Source: Actinoplanes xinjiangensis (GTDB lineage Bacteria; Actinomycetota; Actinomycetes; Mycobacteriales; Micromonosporaceae). Taken from it: DNA of 64,000 nucleotides. The stretch lies in the NCBI RefSeq assembly GCF_003148685.1, contig NZ_QGGR01000012.1, positions 186,001-250,000 on the forward strand. Reading direction: 5' to 3'. Position 1 is the first letter of the stretch, and every line of letters begins with the position of its first letter. This document shows positions 58,768 through 64,000 of the stretch, one piece after another. Position numbers and translations under genes: made by a program. The notes beneath the pieces were generated by a model. It was given only the letters and a program-made list of their open reading frames with translations, had not been told where the DNA came from and did not search any database.

Positions 58768-58926
58768 CCCGCCCGCCGCACTTCACGGTTTTCACGTTTC
58801 CGCCCGTCTCGGCTCGCGCCGCATACCGCTTTCCGCGGTGTGCGGCGCTTTCCGTGAGCCGCCGAAGCAGCCCCGCGCGTGAACGGTGTGCTTCGGCGGC
58901 TGGTCGGGACGTCTACAGTGGCGGCG

Positions 58927-59823
58927 GTGAGCGATGACCGGCGGCCGTTGGTGAGTTCGGCGCCGGAAATGGTCCGGGAGGCCGTGGCCGGGGTGCTCGG
59001 TGAACCGGTCGTGGGGGAGCGGGCGGCGGAGGCCGGATTCACGCCGTCGATCGCCTCGCTGGTCGTCGGCCGGTCCGGGGCACGGCTGTTCGTGAAGGCC
59101 GCGCCGGTCGGGGACGGGCTCGGCGAGGCCGTGGAAGCCGGGGCGGTGCTGGCCGACGCTGCCGGTGATCTCGGGCCGCGGCTCGTGGATGCCGTCGCCT
59201 GCGGAGAATGGCGGATCGCCGCCTATGAAGTGGTCGACGGGGGACCGGTCGACCAGTGGAGTGCGGCCGACGTCGACGAACTACTTCGCGTCGCCGACCG
59301 GATGCGGGAGCGGCTCGACCCTTGCCCGATCGGGGGCGTTCGGCCGTACGCGCATGATTTTGTGCCTCTGCTCGGGCAATGGGCGACGCTCGGGATGCGC
59401 CGGCCGCCGCCGATCTCCGTGCCGGTGGCGCGGCTCGCCGAGCTGGAGGCGCGCTGGACGGCCGTGCTCGCGCCGGGCGTCGCGTTGCACCACGGTGACC
59501 TGCGGCGCGACAACATCATCCGGGAGCCGGGCGGGCGGCTGCGCATCGTCGACTGGACCCACCTGTGGACGGCGCCGGGCTGGACGGATCTCGTTCGGCT
59601 GCTGCCCGACCTGGCCTTGTGCGGGCATGATCCGGAGGCCGTTCTGCGGCGTTCCTGCTGGCGGGACACGCCGGCCGAGGACGTGAACGTGGCGCTGGCC
59701 GGACTTGCCGGGCGGGCGTGGCGCGACTGCGCCCTACCCGGCCGGCCGCGGTTGCGGACGATGCAGCGTGAGCAGGCCGAACAGCTGCTGTCGTGGCTCG
59801 ACACCCGGCTCGGGCGGGGCTGA
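58927..59823 (+). CDS. APH-family phosphotransferase
   Basis: 298 aa from GTG 58927, 7 nt behind TACAGT (leaderless pattern); GTG 58879 is possible. Brenner-type motif ALHHGDLRRDNIIR and metal site LRIVDWTHLWTAPGWTDL, as in aminoglycoside/choline-type kinases. The N-terminal lobe has ARLFVKAAP with the likely ATP-binding Lys. Substrate unknown; could be a self-resistance or sugar kinase. Confidence 0.85.
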   Translation: MSDDRRPLVSSAPEMVREAVAGVLGEPVVGERAAEAGFTPSIASLVVGRSGARLFVKAAPVGDGLGEAVEAGAVLADAAGDLGPRLVDAVACGEWRIAAYEVVDGGPVDQWSAADVDELLRVADRMRERLDPCPIGGVRPYAHDFVPLLGQWATLGMRRPPPISVPVARLAELEARWTAVLAPGVALHHGDLRRDNIIREPGGRLRIVDWTHLWTAPGWTDLVRLLPDLALCGHDPEAVLRRSCWRDTPAEDVNVALAGLAGRAWRDCALPGRPRLRTMQREQAEQLLSWLDTRLGRG

Positions 59824-59903
59824 CCGCCTGCCCTCGTGGCGCCTGGCCGCCGATGTCGCCATGGTTCGGGCCGGCGCGGCGTGCCGTCGTGGTGGGGACC
59901 ACG

Positions 59904-60569
59904 TCATGCCGGAGTGAGACCGGTGGCGACCGACTTCAGGATGTCGGCGGAGACGCGGGAGTTCGCCTCGATCGTGATGACGGTGCGGTCGGAGCCGGCG
60001 ATCACGATGCCGAAACCGGCGTCCTTGGCGGTGGACGGCCTGGTCAGGCGAGCCTTCCCGATGGGAACGTCGAACTCCTCGACCGTGACGGTTCCGGTCA
60101 GGTGACGGTTCAGGAGGCCGTTGAAGGTCGTTGCCGAGACCACCTGCGACGGCGGCGTCGAGGGGCGCAACACCGTGATCCACAGGTACGACCCACCGTT
60201 CGCCTGCTCGAACCGGCGCATCGACGTCGCCACGTTCAGGTCCTCCGGGCCGGCCGACGAGCCTGCATCGGTGCCGTCCCGCCTGATCACCAGGACGTTG
60301 CTGCTGCGGCGCTCGTCGAGGCGGACACCGTCCGGGATGTAGCCGATCAGGAATCGGTCGATGTCGGGGACGGAGGCGGACGCGGCCGTGATCGGGCCGG
60401 GCTCGGGCCTGGTCTGCGTGACGGCGACGACACCGGTGACGGCCAGCACCGCGAGTCCCGCCGCGGCCATCCGGAACGTCTGGCGACGGCGGACGCCCCG
60501 CTGGACCCGGTGCACGAACTCCTCCGTCACCGGCAGGTCAAAATCGGTCGTTTTCAGAATCTCCGGCAT
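59904..60569 (-). CDS. Probable anti-sigma-type membrane protein
   Basis: 221 aa from ATG 60569, six nt after the sigma gene. N-terminal helical region (DFDLPVTEEFVHRVQRGVRR), one membrane helix (residues about 33-52) and an outside domain of 165 residues (VPDIDRFLIGYIPDGVRLDE, ITIEANSRVSADILKS). No zinc-binding HxxxCxxC motif, so not a ZAS type. Position and topology suggest it holds the SigE-family factor. Confidence 0.65.
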   Translation of the reverse strand: MPEILKTTDFDLPVTEEFVHRVQRGVRRRQTFRMAAAGLAVLAVTGVVAVTQTRPEPGPITAASASVPDIDRFLIGYIPDGVRLDERRSSNVLVIRRDGTDAGSSAGPEDLNVATSMRRFEQANGGSYLWITVLRPSTPPSQVVSATTFNGLLNRHLTGTVTVEEFDVPIGKARLTRPSTAKDAGFGIVIAGSDRTVITIEANSRVSADILKSVATGLTPA

Positions 60570-60575
60570 GTGAAA

Positions 60576-61055
60576 TCAGCCTTCCGCCGTCATGCTTCCA
60601 CGAAGTGTCGCCAGGCCCCGCGACAGGTAGGAGCGAACCGTGCCCGCGCTGCATCCGAGCGCTGTGGCGATCTGTTCGTCCGGTTGATCGGCCAGGTAGC
60701 GCAGCGCGATCGCGGCCCGTTGCTGAGGTGGCAGGCCGGCCAGGAGCTGACGCACCACCGAAGCGTCGTCGATCGACGCGAGCGCCGTGTCCTCGCCCGC
60801 ACGATCCGGCACGTCGGCGACCGGAATCGGACGGCGCCGGCGCCGTTCGTTCAGGAACAGGTTGACCATGGTGCGCTGGGCGTACCCGACTGGATTGCCG
60901 TCCCGGCGTACCCGCGACCACGCCAGTCCCACCCGGATCAGGGTTTCCTGGGCCAGATCCTCAGCGGCGGTGCGATCGAGGGTCAGCGCATTCCCCAGAC
61001 GCAGCAGGGCTGGGGCGCTCTGCCGCAGGAACGCTTCGAACCCGGGACCTCTCAT
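60576..61055 (-). CDS. SigE-family ECF sigma factor
   Basis: 159 aa from ATG 61055. Sigma2 (FEAFLRQSAPALLRLGNALT, RTAAEDLAQETLIRVGLAW) and sigma4 (LPPQQRAAIALRYLADQPDE, IATALGCSAGTVRSYLSRGL). Short SigE-type factor common in large numbers in actinomycetes. Co-transcribed with the membrane protein below it. The longer open frame to 61502 is not needed. Confidence 0.9.
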   Translation of the reverse strand: MRGPGFEAFLRQSAPALLRLGNALTLDRTAAEDLAQETLIRVGLAWSRVRRDGNPVGYAQRTMVNLFLNERRRRRPIPVADVPDRAGEDTALASIDDASVVRQLLAGLPPQQRAAIALRYLADQPDEQIATALGCSAGTVRSYLSRGLATLRGSMTAEG

Positions 61056-61146
61056 ACCTATAACTACACAGCGGCACCCGGGATCTGTTGCGTCCCGGCC
61101 GAAATTCCCGTCGCCGGCCAAGCGGTGGTGACCTAGCCTGCCTGGG

Positions 61147-62145
61147 ATGGAGATCCGGATGCTGACGACGTTCGACGGAAGCGAAGCCGAGGCCTGGTAC
61201 GAGGCACGGCACGCGGGGGCGACGGCGGACCGGCATGCGGCGCTGGTGACCTCCAAGGGCACCGAACTGCGGTCGCTCGCCGCCGACAGCACCAACCCCA
61301 ACCGGCACCGCGAGGCCTGGGGCGCGTGGGACGGCGATGTCTGCGTCGGCGGGATGCTGGTCGAGTGGGCACGACGGGAGAATCCGCACCGGGCCGAGAT
61401 CGACATCGCCGTCCCGGTGGCCGACCGCGGCCGGGGTGTCGGAGCCGCACTGTGGGACGCCGGGTCGCAGCGGGCCGCCGCGGTGGGGCGGACGACCGTC
61501 AATGTCGAGGTGCACGTCCCGCGCGGGCGGAGCCTGGCCGAGTGGCCGGGCGGGCGGTTCGCGCTGGCCCGCGGGTTCGTCTCCGGGCTCGTCGAGGACC
61601 GGCTGGTGCTCGACCTGCCTCCGGCCGCGTCGATCCTGGAAGTCCACGACCGGCCGGCACCCGGCTATCAGGCCCACTCCTGGCATGGCCCGATGCCTGC
61701 CGAACGGCTGCCGGCACTGGCTGAACTGGTCAGCGAGATGGCGGCCGACGTACCCACCGGCGACCTCGACGTGGAGGCGGCCCGCTGGGATGCCGAACGG
61801 GTCGGCGCCAACCAGCAAAGAATGACCACCCTCGGGTACGCCCTGGTTACCACCGTTGTCATCACCGAGGCAGGGGAGCCGGCCGGCTACACGCAGCTGC
61901 TCGTGCAGAGCGAAGGCGTCCACGTGCACCAGGACGACACCTACGTGCGGCGGGCCCATCGCGGTCACCGGCTCGGCACCCTGGCGAAGGTCCGCAACCT
62001 GCGGGCCCTCGCCGCTGAGCACCCGCGGGCCCGGCACGTGCACACCTGGACCGCCGAATCCAACGATGCGATGCGGGTGATCAACGAGCGGTTCGGGTTC
62101 CGTCCGGTCGAGACCACCCACTCCATGGAGTCGTCCGTCAGCTGA
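61147..62145 (+). CDS. Tandem-GNAT acetyltransferase
   Basis: 332 aa from ATG 61147, 7 nt behind TAGCCT (leaderless pattern). Two GNAT halves: residues 1-155 with VADRGRGVGAALWDAG, and 160-332 with VRRAHRGHRLGTLAKVRNLR and NDAMRVINERFGF. This double layout is like mycothiol synthase-type proteins, but the family assignment is not certain. Acetyl-CoA-dependent; substrate unknown. Confidence 0.8.
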   Translation: MEIRMLTTFDGSEAEAWYEARHAGATADRHAALVTSKGTELRSLAADSTNPNRHREAWGAWDGDVCVGGMLVEWARRENPHRAEIDIAVPVADRGRGVGAALWDAGSQRAAAVGRTTVNVEVHVPRGRSLAEWPGGRFALARGFVSGLVEDRLVLDLPPAASILEVHDRPAPGYQAHSWHGPMPAERLPALAELVSEMAADVPTGDLDVEAARWDAERVGANQQRMTTLGYALVTTVVITEAGEPAGYTQLLVQSEGVHVHQDDTYVRRAHRGHRLGTLAKVRNLRALAAEHPRARHVHTWTAESNDAMRVINERFGFRPVETTHSMESSVS

Positions 62146-62197
62146 CCCGGCCGGGCGGCTCGGTGGATCGTGGCATGCCGGCGGCCTTGCCCGAATC

Positions 62198-62214
62198 ATC
62201 TTAGTCATTAAGAT
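62198..62214. promoter_or_regulatory. MarR-type operator
   Basis: ATCTTA-GTCAT-TAAGAT, a perfect inverted repeat ending 6 nt before the monooxygenase start. Likely bound by the MarR protein encoded at 63477. Confidence 0.75.
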
Positions 62215-62220
62215 AAGCGC

Positions 62221-63468
62221 ATGGGCATATCGACGGACTTCTCGGTGGCGATCGCCGGCGCCGGCCTCTCCGGCCTCTGCCTCGCCCAATACCTGATGCG
62301 CGCCGGCATCGACGTGCACGTCTACGAGCGGGACCCGGGTCCCTACGTCCGGCGGCAGGGCTACCGGATCATCCTCGACCGGTACGGGCTGGAGGCGCTG
62401 CGCGAAAGCCTGCCCCGCCCGCTGTACCGCCTGGCGCTGAACACCGGCGACGAGCCTGGTGGGCAGCTGCGCTTCACCGACAGCCGGCTGCGGGACGCGT
62501 TCACCATCACCTTCAAGGACGAGCCGCACGCCACCCGCCAGGTCGACCGGCTGACCCTGCGCTCGATCCTGCAGTCCGGGCTGGACGGGCGGATCCACTA
62601 CGGCAAGACCGCCGTCGCGGTGGACAACGGCGGCCCGGCCGGACTGCGGCTGCGGTTCTCCGACGGCGGGGCCGCCGCGGCGACCGTCGCCGTCGGTGCG
62701 GACGGCGTCGGCTCGGCGCTGCGCACCCAGCTCATGCCGGACGCGGATCCGGAGAACACCCCGATGGCGGGCGTCTACGGCCGGTCACCGCTGCGGCGCA
62801 ACGGCGAGAGCGTCATCCCGGACGCGCTGCGTACCAGCGGAGTCCTGGCCATCGCCGACCGGCCGGGACGCGCCTTCTTCTTCACCTCCATGCGGTTCGG
62901 CGAGAGCCCGCGGGAGGCGTTCGCCCGCCTGGCCCCGGGCAGTTACGCGCCCACCGGTGACGACTACGTCATGTGGGGACTGCTGCTCCGGCAGGAGGAG
63001 GTGCCCACCGGGGTCCGCGGGGACCTGCTGGCGCTGCGGTCCCTGGCCGCCCGGATGAGTGCGGACTTCCACCCGCTCATCCGTCGGCTGGTCGACACGG
63101 CCGAACTGGACGCCACGGTGCTCAACCTCTTCACCACCGGGCGGCGGCCGAGCCGGTGGGGCATACCCCGCGCGACGATGATGGGCGACGCCGTGCACGC
63201 CATGCCACCGTTCGGCGCTCACGGCGGCAACACCGCGCTCCGCGACGCCGCTCTGCTCGGTCACAGGCTGGTCGAGGCCCGCGAGCGTGGCACGCCGGTG
63301 GAGGAGGCGATCGCCGCATACCAGGAGGAGATGGTGCCCTACGCCTTCCGCGCCGTCGACACCGCCGCCGGGCTGATGCGCCGCCTCACCGGGGACGCGG
63401 CCGCACCACACTGGGTGCTGACCCGCGTGCTACCTCGGCTGCACCGGGTCACCGTACCGGAGGCATGA
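62221..63468 (+). CDS. FAD-dependent aromatic monooxygenase (PHBH-like)
   Basis: 415 aa from ATG 62221. FAD motif VAIAGAGLSGLCLAQYLMRA (GxGxxG), NADPH/FAD middle motif VAVGADGVGSALR, and GDAVHAMPPFGAHGGNTAL (GD motif). Class A flavin monooxygenase; hydroxylates aromatic or similar compounds, sometimes a drug. Followed at once by a MarR gene, so it is probably induced by its substrate. Confidence 0.9.
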   Translation: MGISTDFSVAIAGAGLSGLCLAQYLMRAGIDVHVYERDPGPYVRRQGYRIILDRYGLEALRESLPRPLYRLALNTGDEPGGQLRFTDSRLRDAFTITFKDEPHATRQVDRLTLRSILQSGLDGRIHYGKTAVAVDNGGPAGLRLRFSDGGAAAATVAVGADGVGSALRTQLMPDADPENTPMAGVYGRSPLRRNGESVIPDALRTSGVLAIADRPGRAFFFTSMRFGESPREAFARLAPGSYAPTGDDYVMWGLLLRQEEVPTGVRGDLLALRSLAARMSADFHPLIRRLVDTAELDATVLNLFTTGRRPSRWGIPRATMMGDAVHAMPPFGAHGGNTALRDAALLGHRLVEARERGTPVEEAIAAYQEEMVPYAFRAVDTAAGLMRRLTGDAAAPHWVLTRVLPRLHRVTVPEA

Positions 63469-63476
63469 TTGCGGGC

Positions 63477-63965
63477 ATGTCCCACGAGCCGGCCCGTGCA
63501 TCCGCGATCGCCGACCTCATGCGCGCCGGACGGGAGACCTCACGGCTGTCCATGGTCTTCCGGTACGCCATCGCGGAACGGCTGGGCCTCACCGTGAGCG
63601 ACCTGGAATGCCTGGACTTCCTGGGAGACGCCGGATCCGCGACCGCGGGGCAGATCGCCGAGCGGACCAACCTCACCACCGGGGCGGTGACCAGCATGCT
63701 CCGCCGCCTCCAGCAGGCGGGCTACGTCACAGCCGAACGCGACCCGGCGGACCGGCGGCGGATGATCGTCACCCTGCGGCCGGAGCGCAGCGCCGAGTTG
63801 GAGCAACCGTACGAGCGGTTCGCCGAGCGGGCGGCGTGGCTCGTCGAGGGCTACAGCGTCGAGGAGCTCAGGCTGCTGGTCCGGCACCATGCCCGTATGC
63901 AGGCGATGTACCTCGCCGAGTTGGACAGCCTCCACAGTGGCGACGCCGGGCGGCAGTCCGTCTGA
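63477..63965 (+). CDS. MarR-family regulator
   Basis: 162 aa from ATG 63477; ATG 63465, overlapping the previous stop, is possible. Winged helix: VSDLECLDFLGDAGSATAGQ, IAERTNLTTGAVTSMLRRLQ, GYVTAERDPADRRRMIV. Dimer helices at both ends. Likely represses the operon from the ATCTTA/TAAGAT operator at 62198. Nothing else is seen in the last 35 bases of the window. Confidence 0.9.
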   Translation: MSHEPARASAIADLMRAGRETSRLSMVFRYAIAERLGLTVSDLECLDFLGDAGSATAGQIAERTNLTTGAVTSMLRRLQQAGYVTAERDPADRRRMIVTLRPERSAELEQPYERFAERAAWLVEGYSVEELRLLVRHHARMQAMYLAELDSLHSGDAGRQSV

Positions 63966-64000
63966 ACTGCCGTCGAGGTCGTCTGCCTCACCCTCGACAT

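Overview
The window is high-GC DNA with dense genes, many GTG/TTG starts, frequent 4-nt stop/start overlaps and several start codons that sit 6-7 nt behind a TANNNT hexamer (leaderless style). Together with ECF sigma factors, a Nur-type nickel operator, a B12-riboswitch/class Ia ribonucleotide reductase unit and a PknB-like kinase, this points to a filamentous actinomycete; Actinoplanes or another Micromonosporaceae is my best guess (inference). No rRNA, tRNA, CRISPR array, insertion sequence or prophage was seen. The region looks like chromosomal arm or accessory DNA: many small metabolic, stress and transport genes, each with its own regulator.

Layout. 0-9 kb: C-terminal part of an FMN reductase, a soluble GAF-MCP receptor, a DUF3307-like membrane protein, a GH16-like hydrolase, lipoprotein and cupin genes, a frameshifted BBE-type flavoprotein, a SPOR-like small protein and an LD-carboxypeptidase with a low-complexity insert. 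9-15 kb: orphan LuxR response regulator, VanY peptidase, a membrane-protein/wHTH pair with clear operators, a secreted protein, AraC+VOC. 15-20 kb: short UvrA-like ABC protein and a large lipoprotein. 20-26 kb: MBL hydrolase, then an amino-acid permease / unknown Pro-Gln-repeat protein / histidine-decarboxylase-like operon, a P-loop kinase and a PlsC acyltransferase. 26-31.4 kb: a nikABCDE-type nickel ABC importer behind two Nur boxes. 31-36.8 kb: HExxH protein, FAD oxidoreductase, and an MMPL exporter with divergent TetR and two operators. 36.8-41.2 kb: Ser/Thr kinase, then two overlapping genes whose products share a GGQQ(I/V)FG..N.V.QTN motif, then a zinc-ribbon membrane protein. 41-46.8 kb: GntR/DUF1648, CGNR/EamA, TetR/DUF1453 and a Sensor-domain protein, with much tandem-repeat DNA. 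46.8-50.6 kb: ECF42-type sigma factor plus DGPF protein, GNAT-TPR fusion, NUDIX, cupin. 50.6-54.4 kb: NrdR box pair, cobalamin riboswitch, nrdA-nrdB. 54.4-64 kb: ABC-2-like membrane protein, HAD protein, a second-type NAD+ DNA ligase, APH-like kinase, SigE-family sigma with a probable anti-sigma, GNAT, and a FAD monooxygenase-MarR operon.

Most notable signals: (1) the adjacent gene pair at 38.3-40.4 kb sharing a repeated Gly/Gln/Asn motif, which resembles the logic of amyloid-type signalling partners and is the best candidate for an undescribed system; (2) the permease-unknown-decarboxylase operon; (3) nickel control by two Nur boxes; (4) dual NrdR/B12 control of nrdAB; (5) a family of ~57-61 bp palindromes with five copies, one of which codes the end of the GH16-like gene; (6) many 11-41 bp tandem repeats at gene ends and inside genes.
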